From Collinsella sp. (GTDB lineage Bacteria > Actinomycetota > Coriobacteriia > Coriobacteriales > Coriobacteriaceae): a DNA stretch of 64,000 nucleotides. The notes under the pieces are model-generated. The model was not told the origin of the DNA. It ran no database searches and saw only the letters and a program-made list of their open reading frames with translations. The translations under genes were made by a program, and so were the position numbers. Positions 8,032-16,329 of the stretch are shown piece after piece (within the stretch, counting starts at the first letter, position 1; every line of letters begins with the position of its first letter). Where the stretch lies: NCBI GenBank assembly GCA_019414245.1, contig DXMK01000010.1:1-64000 (forward strand). The letters run 5' to 3'.

Positions 8032-9108
8032 ATGGCATTCGATCCCATTCAAGAGGATTGCCATCGCCTCGTTCTTGAGGCCTTGCGCCGCGACAATATC
8101 CCGCTCACCGACGGCCCCGCCGTCGAGCGTCTGATGGAGCAATTCACCCGCAACCCCGCGCCGCTCATCGTGCACGACCGCGACCGCGCCGGGCATCTGA
8201 TTGCCAAGGTGGTCGAGGCCGTCGACTACCGCATTCCCTTTATCCCCGACGATGCCCAAGCCGAGCAGGAAGAGGCCGCTGCCGAGAACATGCTTCGCGA
8301 GGCCGCCGCACTCGATCCGGCCAACTGGGATGCGCAGCGCATGCTGACGGCCCTCACCGCTGACTCCAACGAGGAATACGTGCAATATCTGGTGTCCAAG
8401 TGCGACGAGGTGGAGCACGACCTGGCGCTCAAGATCGCCTCGGCGCAGGACCCCTACGAGCGCGAGGCCGCAGGCGACCTGACCCGCCGTCCCTACCTGC
8501 GCTGGCTTGCCGCCTTGGCATCGCGCGCGCTCATTAGCGGCCGCTACCGCATGTCGCTCGAAGCCGCAAACCGCAGCCTCGACTTTGCCCCCAACGATCC
8601 GGCCGGCGTCCGCCACACCGCAATGCTCGCCATGGCAAAGCTCGAATACCCCGCTGAGGAGCTCAAGCGCTTTCGCTCTGCCCACTCCGTCCCCTATCTC
8701 GCCAACACGCCGCTGCGCCGTCGTCCCAAGGATGCAGAACGCGACTTGGACCCGTGGACGCTCATCGCGCTGATGAGCGCTGCCTGGCGCGAGCTGGATT
8801 ACGAGGGCGCCGAACACTACCTGCGCATCCTTGCGCGCTCGTGCCCGCACGCAGCCGAGGCGCTCTACTTCCAAACCGAGTTTCCCGATGGCGTCTATGC
8901 CCGCGTCAACGTGAGTGCAGGCTCCACCGACGAGCTCGTCCTTGCACTCTCCGAGGCGACGCCGGTACTGCAGGAGGGCCTGGGCGCGCCCGACAACGCC
9001 AGCTTTGCCGCCTGGATCGCCACCAACGACATCGTGCGCTCCCAGATCGACGAGCGCATACTGCGGGCGGCCGAGCAGGGCTTGCCGTTTAAGGGAGGAG
9101 ACCTCTAA
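8032..9108 (+). CDS. Conserved-looking protein of unknown function (helical, TPR-like)
   Basis: A 358-residue soluble protein that I do not recognise. The start is the ATG at 8032, 5 bp after AAGGAGG. It is predicted mostly helical by composition, with TPR-like segments such as 'YRMSLEAANRSLDFAPNDPAGVRHTAMLAMAKL' at about residues 170-205 and an acidic central region. The downstream protein has an equivalent segment at a similar place, so the two look like distant paralogues. Its stop overlaps the next start (TAATG at 9106-9110), implying coupled translation and a physical or functional partnership. The murT-gatD gene follows on the same strand, so a cell-envelope role is possible but unproven. 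Confidence 0.7.
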   Translation: MAFDPIQEDCHRLVLEALRRDNIPLTDGPAVERLMEQFTRNPAPLIVHDRDRAGHLIAKVVEAVDYRIPFIPDDAQAEQEEAAAENMLREAAALDPANWDAQRMLTALTADSNEEYVQYLVSKCDEVEHDLALKIASAQDPYEREAAGDLTRRPYLRWLAALASRALISGRYRMSLEAANRSLDFAPNDPAGVRHTAMLAMAKLEYPAEELKRFRSAHSVPYLANTPLRRRPKDAERDLDPWTLIALMSAAWRELDYEGAEHYLRILARSCPHAAEALYFQTEFPDGVYARVNVSAGSTDELVLALSEATPVLQEGLGAPDNASFAAWIATNDIVRSQIDERILRAAEQGLPFKGGDL

Positions 9109-10151
9109 TGGATCCGAGCGTCTACATCCCCGCCTACCTGGAGCGCACCTATCTGGCGTCGCACCCCGAGCTCACCGATGCAGCACGCGAGCTTGTCCAT
9201 AACGACATTAGCGCGAATCCCCAAAAGCATGCGCAGTCCGAGCATGCTCAGGCACTGCTGTCCTATGCCGGTGTTCATCGCCACCTGCTCGACGAGCTCC
9301 ATCGCATCGAGGACATGGGCAGCGACGAGGAGTTTGAGCAGACGCGCAACCGCCTGTTCGACGATATGCGTGATGAGCTGCTCAAGATCGTCCGCGTCGA
9401 TGCACTGGCCGTCGACGCGCAGCTGCTCGCCATCATCCTGGCCGACACGCCCGTTGACGCCTGCCTGGGCGACCTGATGAAGCTCGAGGCGAGCACGGCC
9501 GACTACCTGCAACAGAGCGTGCCCGGGTTTGATATGGAGGCCCCGCACTATTGGGCCAATAATGTTTTGGCCGACGGTGTCACCGCAGCAGACCTCACCG
9601 TAAGCGAGCCGGCGCTTATCGGGTGGCTCCACACGCTCGAGGCCATCTCGCAGCTGTGCATGGCGAGCGCCCGCTACCGCGCTGCTGCCAACTACGCCCG
9701 CCGCGTCCTTAAGGCGGAGGGCTATCCCACCCGGGCCGCCGGCACCGTGTTGTTTGCCCTCGCCCGCTTGGAAGACCAGGACGGCTTTTTTGCCCTAGCC
9801 CACCAGCTCGAGGAACAGGTGGGAGCCGATGCACTCGAGAACTCCCCCTGGTACCTGCTCGCCCGCACGATCTTGCTGTTCAAAACGAACAAGATGCGCC
9901 CGGCGACGCGCGCGCTGCGTGAGTTCGCTAACCGTTGCGAGGGCGGCGCGTTCTTCTTGCTGAACCCCATGTACCAGACGCCGTATCTTCCCTGCCGACC
10001 CGAGCCGCGCGACCCCTGGGACCTCTCGCACCAGGCGGTTTGGGAAGCCGACGGTATTATCTCGGACACCCCCGACTTTGCCCCCTGGGCCAACGCCTGC
10101 GAAGATGTATCGCAGCTTGCCCAGGAATTTGCGCGCCGCTACGGCTTTTAG
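9108..10151 (+). CDS. Protein of unknown function, partner of the upstream gene
   Basis: A 347-residue soluble, mostly helical protein of unknown function. The ATG overlaps the upstream stop in TAATG, so translation is coupled. The segment 'ARYRAAANYARRVLKAEGYPTRAAGTVLFALARLE' mirrors the TPR-like segment of the upstream protein, and both continue into Pro-rich tails ('TPYLPCRPEPRDPWDLSH' here). No catalytic motif, signal peptide or membrane helix was seen. It ends 45 bp before murT-gatD, and probably belongs to the same transcript. Confidence 0.7.
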   Translation: MDPSVYIPAYLERTYLASHPELTDAARELVHNDISANPQKHAQSEHAQALLSYAGVHRHLLDELHRIEDMGSDEEFEQTRNRLFDDMRDELLKIVRVDALAVDAQLLAIILADTPVDACLGDLMKLEASTADYLQQSVPGFDMEAPHYWANNVLADGVTAADLTVSEPALIGWLHTLEAISQLCMASARYRAAANYARRVLKAEGYPTRAAGTVLFALARLEDQDGFFALAHQLEEQVGADALENSPWYLLARTILLFKTNKMRPATRALREFANRCEGGAFFLLNPMYQTPYLPCRPEPRDPWDLSHQAVWEADGIISDTPDFAPWANACEDVSQLAQEFARRYGF

Positions 10152-10196
10152 CGACGCGATCGCCCCGACCATGTCATCTATGTTAGGAACGGCTTC

Positions 10197-12374
10197 ATGA
10201 ACCTCCGCTCATCTCTCGCCTGCACCTCGAGCGATATCGCCCGCTGGGGACTGCGCTCTGTCCTCAAACGCCAGGGTGGCGTGCTTCCCGGCCGCATCGC
10301 CATGAAGATCGACCCCGAGCTGCTAAGCGACCTCGCGAGCCTGGTCGACCGCAGCGTGGTGATCACCGGCACCAACGGTAAGACCACCACCTCCAACCTC
10401 ATCGCCGACGCCGTTGCTGCCAGCGGTGCTACCGTGGTATGCAACCGTGCCGGCAACAACATGGAGCCGGGCGTGGTGGGCGCACTGCTCGAGGCCCGCG
10501 GCGGCCTTAAGCACACTGTCAGCGGCAAGCGCGTGGGCGTTTTTGAGTGCGATGAGCTTTACACCGTACGCGTTCTGCCCAAGCTCAAGCCGACGTACTT
10601 TGTGCTGCTCAACCTGTTCCGCGACCAGCTAGACCGCTACGGCGAGATCGACCATACCCAAGGCGTCATCGCCCATGCGTTGGAGCTCTCTCCGGCAACA
10701 ACGCTCATCTACAACGCCGACGACCCGCTGTGCGCCTCGATTGCCGCGCGCGTTCCCAATGCAAGCATCGCCTTTGGCATCGACGGCGCCACCAACACCG
10801 AGTCCGATCGCATTAGCGACTCGCGTTTTTGCTCACAGTGCAACGCCCCGCTGGAATACGACTATGTGCAGTACGGACAGCTGGGCGCCTATCATTGCCC
10901 TTCGTGCGGCTGGGGTCGCCCCGCGCTGCTCCGCCGCGTGACGGGCGTTGAGCTCGGCTGCGACGGCTACGGCTTTGACCTGGCCTTTGGACCCGAGGCC
11001 AACGCGCCCGCCGTGAACATCGCCACGCGCTACAACGGCCTGTACATGGTCTATAACGTCGCCGCCGCCTTCTTTGCGGCGCACGAGCTGGGCGTGGACG
11101 CGGCGCACCTGCAGCCCACGCTTAATGCCTACGTGCCCGCCGGCGGACGCATGGGCCGCTGGGATATTGCCGGCCGCACCGTCGAGGCCAACCTGGCCAA
11201 GAATCCCGTGGGCTTCGATCGACAAATCCAGTCCATCAAGACGGCAGACGGCAGACTCTGCGCTTTCTTCCTCAACGACAACGATGCCGACGGCCACGAT
11301 GTATCGTGGATCTACGACGTCGACTTTGAGCGCATCGCCGACACGCCGGGTCTTGTCGCCTTTGCCGGAGGCACGCGCGCGCACGACATGCAGGTGCGCC
11401 TCAAGTACGCCGGCATCGATGCCGCGATTATCTCGGACGTCGCGCAGGCAATTGGCGCCGTGGCAGACGAGGCCGCCGATGACACCTTCTACGCCGTCGC
11501 CAACTACACGGCCTTCCCGCCGCTGGTCAAAGAACTCGACGGACTGAAGGGCGCCACTTCCGACGCTGTTGCCGGGCGCGCCGTAGCCCGTGCCGACGGC
11601 AGCGCTCTTCCTGTCGGCATCGCACCAGTCGAGCTTTCGAGCCCGCTGCGCATCGTCTACCTGTATCCCGATGCCCTTAACCTCTACGGCGACGGCGGCA
11701 ATGTTATCGCGCTCGAGCGCCGCTGCGCCTGGCGCGGCATCCCCGTTCGCGTGGATGAGGTCCGCATGGGCGAGGTGCTCGATCTGCATGATGCCGATAT
11801 CGTCATGATGGGTGGCGGCTCCGACCGCGACCAGCTAGCCGTGGCACACGAGCTGCTCGCCCAAAAAGACAAGGTCGCGGCCTATGTTGAGGATGGCGGC
11901 TCGCTGCTTGCCATCTGTGGCAGCTATCAGCTGCTCGGCCGTTCGTACTATATGGGCGAGGATCGCATCGAGGGCCTGGGCGTCATTGCCGCCGAAACCG
12001 TACGCGGCTCCGACCGCCTGATCGGCAACGTCGCCGTCAAGACCGACCTGTCACCCGAGCCCTTTGTGGGATTCGAGAACCACGGCGGCCGCACCTTGCT
12101 CGATGCAGAGGCCACGCCGCTCGGAACGTCTGTCGTCACGGGCACCGGCAACAACGGCGACGATGGCTTTGAGGGCATCATCTACAAGGGTGTCATCGGC
12201 ACGTACCTGCACGGGCCGGCGCTCCCCAAGAACCCCGAGCTCGCCGACTGGCTCATCACCCACGCCCTCGAGCGCCGCGGCGATGCGCAGGCCACAGCCC
12301 TGCTGCCGCTCAAGCCCCTCGACGACACCTACGAGCGCACCGCTCACGACGCCGCCATGAAGCTCCTCCCCTAA
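10197..12374 (+). CDS. murT-gatD: MurT-GatD fusion: lipid II isoglutaminyl synthase
   Basis: A 725-residue natural fusion of two proteins normally encoded by adjacent genes. Residues 1-470 are MurT, a Mur-ligase-like ATPase: P-loop 'GTNGKTTTSNLIADAV' near residue 60, and a zinc ribbon with Cys212, Cys215, Cys234 and Cys237. Residues about 480-725 are GatD, a glutamine amidotransferase: nucleophile Cys574 in 'LLAICGSYQLLG' and catalytic-type His672 in 'YLHGP'. Together MurT/GatD amidate the D-glutamate of the lipid II stem peptide using glutamine as ammonia donor. Both catalytic halves are intact, with no frameshift. Family functions are established knowledge; the fusion is read directly. Confidence 0.95.
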   Translation: MNLRSSLACTSSDIARWGLRSVLKRQGGVLPGRIAMKIDPELLSDLASLVDRSVVITGTNGKTTTSNLIADAVAASGATVVCNRAGNNMEPGVVGALLEARGGLKHTVSGKRVGVFECDELYTVRVLPKLKPTYFVLLNLFRDQLDRYGEIDHTQGVIAHALELSPATTLIYNADDPLCASIAARVPNASIAFGIDGATNTESDRISDSRFCSQCNAPLEYDYVQYGQLGAYHCPSCGWGRPALLRRVTGVELGCDGYGFDLAFGPEANAPAVNIATRYNGLYMVYNVAAAFFAAHELGVDAAHLQPTLNAYVPAGGRMGRWDIAGRTVEANLAKNPVGFDRQIQSIKTADGRLCAFFLNDNDADGHDVSWIYDVDFERIADTPGLVAFAGGTRAHDMQVRLKYAGIDAAIISDVAQAIGAVADEAADDTFYAVANYTAFPPLVKELDGLKGATSDAVAGRAVARADGSALPVGIAPVELSSPLRIVYLYPDALNLYGDGGNVIALERRCAWRGIPVRVDEVRMGEVLDLHDADIVMMGGGSDRDQLAVAHELLAQKDKVAAYVEDGGSLLAICGSYQLLGRSYYMGEDRIEGLGVIAAETVRGSDRLIGNVAVKTDLSPEPFVGFENHGGRTLLDAEATPLGTSVVTGTGNNGDDGFEGIIYKGVIGTYLHGPALPKNPELADWLITHALERRGDAQATALLPLKPLDDTYERTAHDAAMKLLP

Positions 12375-12380
12375 CGCCCC

Positions 12381-12415
12381 ACCACCACAAAGGGGACAGG
12401 CACCTTTGTGGTGGT
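12381..12415. repeat. Palindromic repeat family A, copy 1
   Basis: A 13-bp perfect inverted repeat, ACCACCACAAAGG (12381-12393) and its complement (12403-12415), around a loop containing GGACAGGCA. It begins a few bases after the murT-gatD stop and may serve as its 3' end. The same arms recur at 45270, 55321 and 56906, with a variant at 54358. Confidence 0.8.
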
Positions 12416-12437
12416 TTTGACCCGCCACGGCAGTTTG

Positions 12438-12572
12438 TCTCGATTTGTAACATCTAGACCGTTAAAAGTCGTCGTACTGTTACAGATTGAGATGTTGGTG
12501 CCGACGCCCGCCGTCTATCTCGATCTGTAACAGATAGAGCCGATTTGCCCGCTCAGATGTTACAGATTGAGA
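12438..12572. repeat. Array of four alternating 15-bp repeats with exact 40-bp period
   Basis: The motif TCTCRATYTGTAACA occurs at 12438-12452 (plus), 12478-12492 (minus), 12518-12532 (plus) and 12558-12572 (minus). Starts differ by exactly 40 bp and orientation alternates, leaving three unrelated 25-bp spacers. Any two neighbouring copies can pair as an RNA hairpin (1:2, 2:3 or 3:4), so alternative folds are possible. The array sits between murT-gatD and tRNA-Glu. It could be a binding array for a dimeric or polymeric protein, or an RNA switch. Function unknown. Confidence 0.85.
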
Positions 12573-12672
12573 TATTTGAAAATCGGAATAAAAGCCTACT
12601 CCTGTGTGGTGATTTTCCAGTTTGCCAACGATATACGCGCCGGCAAAAAAGTCTGCTATACTCTTTCCCGCT

Positions 12673-12749
12673 GTCCCCATCGTCTAGCGGCCAAGGACGC
12701 CACCCTTTCAAGGTGGATATCGCGGGTTCGAATCCCGCTGGGGGCACCA
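12673..12749 (+). tRNA. tRNA-Glu (anticodon UUC)
   Basis: The 77-nt sequence folds as a tRNA: acceptor GTCCCCA pairs with TGGGGGC, the anticodon stem is CCACC/GGTGG around loop CTTTCAA (anticodon TTC), and the T arm is CGGGTTCGAATCCCG. The CCA end is encoded (12747-12749). A TATACT -10-like box lies at 12657-12662, rather close to the 5' end. Confidence 0.97.
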
Positions 12750-12760
12750 TTTAAAATGAG

Positions 12761-12793
12761 AAGCCCGTTGCCCTCGCGATGACGGGCTTTTTG
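12761..12793 (+). terminator. Rho-independent terminator of tRNA-Glu
   Basis: The stem AAGCCCGT (12761-12768) pairs with ACGGGCTT (12782-12789), followed by a T run on the plus strand, 11 bp after the tRNA CCA. Confidence 0.9.
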
Positions 12794-12854
12794 CTACCGA
12801 TATACCGGGATTCGAACCCGACAGGGTGCGGATCCCGGCAAATCGGTAGCAAAA
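12789..12854. other. 66-bp nested hairpin with tRNA T-arm-like core
   Basis: Outer arms TTTTGCTACCGAT (12789-12801) and 12842-12854 are perfectly complementary over 13 bp. Inner arms CCGGGAT (12805-12811) and ATCCCGG (12832-12838) add 7 bp. On the minus strand the interior contains TCGGGTTCGAATCCCGG, the pattern of a tRNA T arm, and the outer arms resemble an acceptor stem. It may be a tRNA-derived remnant or attachment-site relic next to tRNA-Glu, or an extra bidirectional terminator. It lies between two convergent transcription units. Confidence 0.55.
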
Positions 12855-12882
12855 CGGACTCCAAAGCGTCCTTCGCAAACAA

Positions 12883-12917
12883 AAAGCCGGGGCCCGCGCG
12901 ATGCGGACCCCGGCTTT
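12883..12917 (-). terminator. Rho-independent terminator of glutamine synthetase gene
   Basis: The stem AAAGCCGGGG (12883-12892) pairs with 12908-12917; the minus strand then continues into TTTTT and TTTG. It lies 28 bp behind the glutamine synthetase stop. Confidence 0.9.
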
Positions 12918-12944
12918 CAACCGTGACGGCATGCTGTCCCAGTC

Positions 12945-15032
12945 CTACACGTAGAACAGAATGTCGTCGTAGGTCGGGACCGGCCAGTAGTCGGCGGCCA
13001 CGATCTCCTCCATGGCATCCACGGCGGCGCGCAGCGTATCCATAGCGGGAACGACCTCGTGCGCGTACACGTTGGCCTGCTCCTGACCATCGAGGGCTTC
13101 GGCCTTCTGATGCACGGCATCGAGCGCCTTGATGGAGTCGTTGATGGCGGTGATACCGTTGCAGAGCTTGTTGAGCGTGTTCTGCTCGCACTGCATGGCG
13201 GCCTCCGCACCAGCGGCACGAATAGTCTCAAGGCCCTTAGCGACCTTGGTGGCATAGGCAGTAATGACCGGGCGATAGGTACGACGCGCCTCGCGAACCA
13301 TCGTGGTGGCCTCGATGTTCATGAGCTTGTTGTACTTCTCGAGCTTGCAGTCGTAGCGGCACTGGGCCTCGGCCTTGGTCAGGACACCCGTCTCCTCAAA
13401 GAGCGCAATGGCCTTATCGGAAACAAAGGCGGGCAGGGCGTCGGCCGTGGTCTTGTTGTTGGCAAGGCCGCGCTTCTCGGCCTCAACGGGCCACTCGTCG
13501 GAGTAGCCATCGCCGGAAAAGAGGATGCGCTGGTGGTCGGTCAGGACCTTCTTGCAGTACTCGAGCGCGGCGTCCTGGAACTCATCCTCGGGCGTACCCT
13601 CAAGCGCGTCGGCGAAGGACTTGAGCGACTTGGCCACGGCGGCATCGAGCACCAGGTTGGAGTCGGAGACGTTCTGCTCGGAGCCGCAGGCACGGAACTC
13701 GAACTTGTTGCCGGTGAAGGCAAACGGGGAGGTGCGGTTGCGGTCGGTGTTGTCCTGCATCAGCTTGGGCAGGGTATCGGCGCCCAGGTCGAGCACGCCG
13801 CGCGTGGCATGGACGGAAGCCTTGCCATCGATGATCTTCTCGACGACCTCGGTAAGCTGGTCGCCCAGGAAGATGGACATAATCGCCGGAGGAGCCTCGT
13901 TGGCGCCCAGACGATGATCGTTGCCGGCCGAGGCAACGGAGGCACGCAGGAGCTCCTGATAGTTATCGACGGCCTCGATCACCGCGGTGAGGAAGACGAT
14001 GAACTGCAGGTTGTCGAGCGGGGTGTCGCCCGGATCGAGCAGATTCTCGGACTCGGTGCCAAGCGACCAGTTGTTGTGCTTGCCCGAACCGTTGATGCCC
14101 TCGAAGGGCTTCTCGTGCAGCAGGCAGACCAAGTCGTGGCGGGAGGCGATGAGCTTCATCTTCTCCATCATGACCAGATTCTGGTCGATGGCCTCGTTGA
14201 CCTCGCCATAGACCGGTGCGAGCTCATGCTGGCAGGGGGCAACCTCGTTGTGCTTGGTCTTGGCGGGAATGCCGAGCGCCCACAGCTCGTTGTCCAGGTC
14301 CTTCATATAGGACGAGACGGTGGGGCGGATTGCGCCAAAGTAGTGCTCCTCGAGCTCCTGGCCCTTGCAGGGAGCGGCGCCAAAGAGCGTGCGGCCGGTG
14401 ATGACCAGGTCCTTGCGCTTGCGGTAGGCGTCCTTCTTGATCAGGAAGTACTCCTGCTCGTCGCCTACGGAAGGAACGACCTTCTTGGGGCTCTTGCCAA
14501 ACAATGCCAAAACACGCTTGGACTCACGCGAGAGCGCGGTCATGGAGCGCAGCAGCGGGGTCTTCTTGTCCAGGGCCTCGCCCGTGTAGGAGCAGAAGGC
14601 CGTGGGGATGCACAGGACGTCGTCCTTGATAAAGGCGGGGCTGGTGGGATCCCAAGCGGTGTAGCCACGGGCCTCGAAGGTGGCACGCAGGCCGCCGTTG
14701 GGGAAGCTGGAGGCGTCCGGCTCGCCCTGGATGAGGTTCTTGCCCGTAAACTTGGTAATGGCGGTGCCGTCGTGGTTGGGCTCGAGGAAGCTGTCGTGCT
14801 TCTCGGAAGTGATGCCCGAAAGCGGCTGGAACCAGTGCGCATAGTGCGTAGCGCCCTTGGAGATGGCCCAGACCTTCATGGCGTGAGCGACGGCGTTGGC
14901 CACGTCCAGGTCGAGCGGCTCACCGTCCTCGAGGGTTGCAGCAAGGCGCTTCCAAATGTCCTTGGGGAGGTAGTCCTTCATGACTTCCTCAGAGAACACC
15001 ATGGTTCCGAAGCGGTCAGTAAGTTCGGCCAT
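12945..15032 (-). CDS. glnA: Glutamine synthetase type III
   Basis: A 695-residue glutamine synthetase of the long type III (GlnN) class, which joins ammonia to glutamate with ATP and forms dodecamers in the cytoplasm. Recognisable stretches are 'THYAHWFQPLSGITSEKHDSF', 'GGLRATFEARGYTAWDP' (type III hallmarks), 'GDEQEYFLI', 'NGSGKHNNWSLGT' and 'NRTSPFAFTGNKFEFRACGS' around the nucleotide and glutamate sites. The ATG at 15032 follows AGGGAG; the open frame extends 8 codons further but without a ribosome site. Length fits the class (about 700). Divergent from metF, with GlnR-like boxes 80-117 bp upstream. Confidence 0.95.
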   Translation of the reverse strand: MAELTDRFGTMVFSEEVMKDYLPKDIWKRLAATLEDGEPLDLDVANAVAHAMKVWAISKGATHYAHWFQPLSGITSEKHDSFLEPNHDGTAITKFTGKNLIQGEPDASSFPNGGLRATFEARGYTAWDPTSPAFIKDDVLCIPTAFCSYTGEALDKKTPLLRSMTALSRESKRVLALFGKSPKKVVPSVGDEQEYFLIKKDAYRKRKDLVITGRTLFGAAPCKGQELEEHYFGAIRPTVSSYMKDLDNELWALGIPAKTKHNEVAPCQHELAPVYGEVNEAIDQNLVMMEKMKLIASRHDLVCLLHEKPFEGINGSGKHNNWSLGTESENLLDPGDTPLDNLQFIVFLTAVIEAVDNYQELLRASVASAGNDHRLGANEAPPAIMSIFLGDQLTEVVEKIIDGKASVHATRGVLDLGADTLPKLMQDNTDRNRTSPFAFTGNKFEFRACGSEQNVSDSNLVLDAAVAKSLKSFADALEGTPEDEFQDAALEYCKKVLTDHQRILFSGDGYSDEWPVEAEKRGLANNKTTADALPAFVSDKAIALFEETGVLTKAEAQCRYDCKLEKYNKLMNIEATTMVREARRTYRPVITAYATKVAKGLETIRAAGAEAAMQCEQNTLNKLCNGITAINDSIKALDAVHQKAEALDGQEQANVYAHEVVPAMDTLRAAVDAMEEIVAADYWPVPTYDDILFYV

Positions 15033-15111
15033 ACGGAACTCCCTTCGTATCGGCACCGCGTGAGAAGCGGTGTTGATTGCTAACGAACGAGTCCTAGCTT
15101 AGACTCGCCGT

Positions 15112-15149
15112 GTTTCCGCGACATTACCGTTATGTTGCTGTCGCGAAAC
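15112..15149. promoter_or_regulatory. Paired GlnR-like boxes upstream of glutamine synthetase
   Basis: On the minus strand 15127-15112 reads GTAAT-N6-GAAAC, and on the plus strand 15134-15149 reads GTTGC-N6-GAAAC. Both approximate the actinobacterial GlnR consensus GTnAC-N6-GAAAC, and together they form a dyad (CGCGACA/TGTCGCG at 15117-15123 and 15139-15145). Position 80-117 bp upstream of the glutamine synthetase start fits nitrogen control. No GlnR gene is in the window, so this is inference. Confidence 0.35.
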
Positions 15150-15250
15150 CAATCAATGAGGTTACCGCATCGCGGCGGTGTTGCTGCCCTCAACAGCCAA
15201 TCAACTGTATAAATTGCAGACCTCTCCCCATGGTTTAAGGATAGTCAACT

Positions 15251-15313
15251 TGGAATGGGGCTCTATTAACTGGTATTTCGCATCAGATACCATTCAATAG
15301 AGCCCCCATTCTA
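15251..15313. repeat. 63-bp hairpin between glutamine synthetase and metF
   Basis: The arms 15251-15267 and 15296-15313 (GGAATGGGG-CTCTATT type, one bulged base) enclose an inner stem TGGTAT/ATACCA (15271-15276 and 15287-15292). No T run follows on either strand. It lies within the divergent promoter region, about 145-205 bp upstream of metF. It may be a mobile palindrome or a regulatory structure; nothing else in the window matches its arms. Confidence 0.6.
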
Positions 15314-15456
15314 CATTGACCGCTCTGTTATAGGAAATGCCGATAGCGAAGCATTTTCGATTGGTATCACCAAATAGCGAGTAAAACTCCATCGTGGCGC
15401 AGTGGTGCTGTAGAATCCTTACAACACATCGCACTAAGCATCTAAAGGAGCACGAT

Positions 15457-16329
15457 ATGCGCGTCGACGAGGTTTTTAAGCAGGCAGCATCCCAAGGCAC
15501 CGCGCCCGTTTCGTTTGAGATGTTCCCGCCCAAGGGCGAGCTGACCCTCGACACGGCTCGCGAAGTGGCAGGCAATCTGTGCAATCTTTCGCCGAGTTTT
15601 GTCTCGGTCACCTGCTCGGCCGGCGGTTCGGGCAACGGCGCCGCCACCGCCCCCATCGCACATATGATTACGAGCGAATTCGATACGCCCTCGGTGGCAC
15701 ACCTCACCTGTGTGGACCGTACCCACGCCGATATCGCCGCCAAGATCGATGAGTACCGCACCGCCGGCGTCGAAAACATCCTGGCCCTGCGTGGCGATCT
15801 CCCTGCCGGCGCGACCGAGGACGACAAGCCCGCCTCGGACTACGCCTACGCCCGTGACCTCATCCCCGAGCTCGTCGACGCCGGCTTTTGTGTGGGCGCC
15901 GCAGCCTACCCCGAGGGCCACATTGCCTGTGAGGACCTCAACGTCTCGGTCGAACACCTCAAGCAAAAACAGGACGCCGGCGCGAGCTTCTTTGTGACGC
16001 AGCTCTTCTTTGATAACGAGTGCTTCTACCGTTTTCGCGAGCTTGCCGACAAGGCCGGTATCACCGTGCCCATTACCGCGGGCATCATGCCGTTTATGGG
16101 CAAGTCGCAGATCAGCCGCATGGTCTTTATGTGCGGCGCATCGCTGCCCTCCCCCGTCATCAAGATTCTCGCCAAGTACGAGAACGATCCCGAGAGCCTG
16201 CAGGCAGCCGGTGTAGATTATGCCGCCCGTCAGCTTTGCGACCTCAAGGAGCACGGCGCCGCCGGTCTGCACCTGTACACTATGAATCGTCCTGCGATCG
16301 CCGCAACCATTATGGAGCGCCTGGGGTAA
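15457..16329 (+). CDS. metF: Methylenetetrahydrofolate reductase
   Basis: A 290-residue flavoprotein (TIM barrel) reducing 5,10-methylenetetrahydrofolate to 5-methyltetrahydrofolate, the methyl donor for methionine synthase. Family landmarks are 'VSFEMFPPKGE' at the N-terminus, 'LALRGDLPAG', 'AAYPEGH', 'QLFFDNECFYRF' and 'AGIMPF'. AAAGGAG precedes the ATG at 15457. Its stop overlaps the next gene (TAATG at 16327-16331) so it is translated together with the methionine synthase activation protein and metH. Confidence 0.95.
   Translation: MRVDEVFKQAASQGTAPVSFEMFPPKGELTLDTAREVAGNLCNLSPSFVSVTCSAGGSGNGAATAPIAHMITSEFDTPSVAHLTCVDRTHADIAAKIDEYRTAGVENILALRGDLPAGATEDDKPASDYAYARDLIPELVDAGFCVGAAAYPEGHIACEDLNVSVEHLKQKQDAGASFFVTQLFFDNECFYRFRELADKAGITVPITAGIMPFMGKSQISRMVFMCGASLPSPVIKILAKYENDPESLQAAGVDYAARQLCDLKEHGAAGLHLYTMNRPAIAATIMERLG

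Noticed and set aside
12438..12572. CRISPR array
   Set aside because: Repeats are only 15 bp and alternate in orientation, which CRISPR repeats do not.
13059..15083. 674-residue plus-strand frame opposite glutamine synthetase
   Set aside because: Antisense shadow; low-complexity Leu/Gly/Val content and no recognisable motif.
15314..15456. SAM or cobalamin riboswitch before metF
   Set aside because: No SAM-box or B12-box motif and too little space after the hairpin at 15251-15313.
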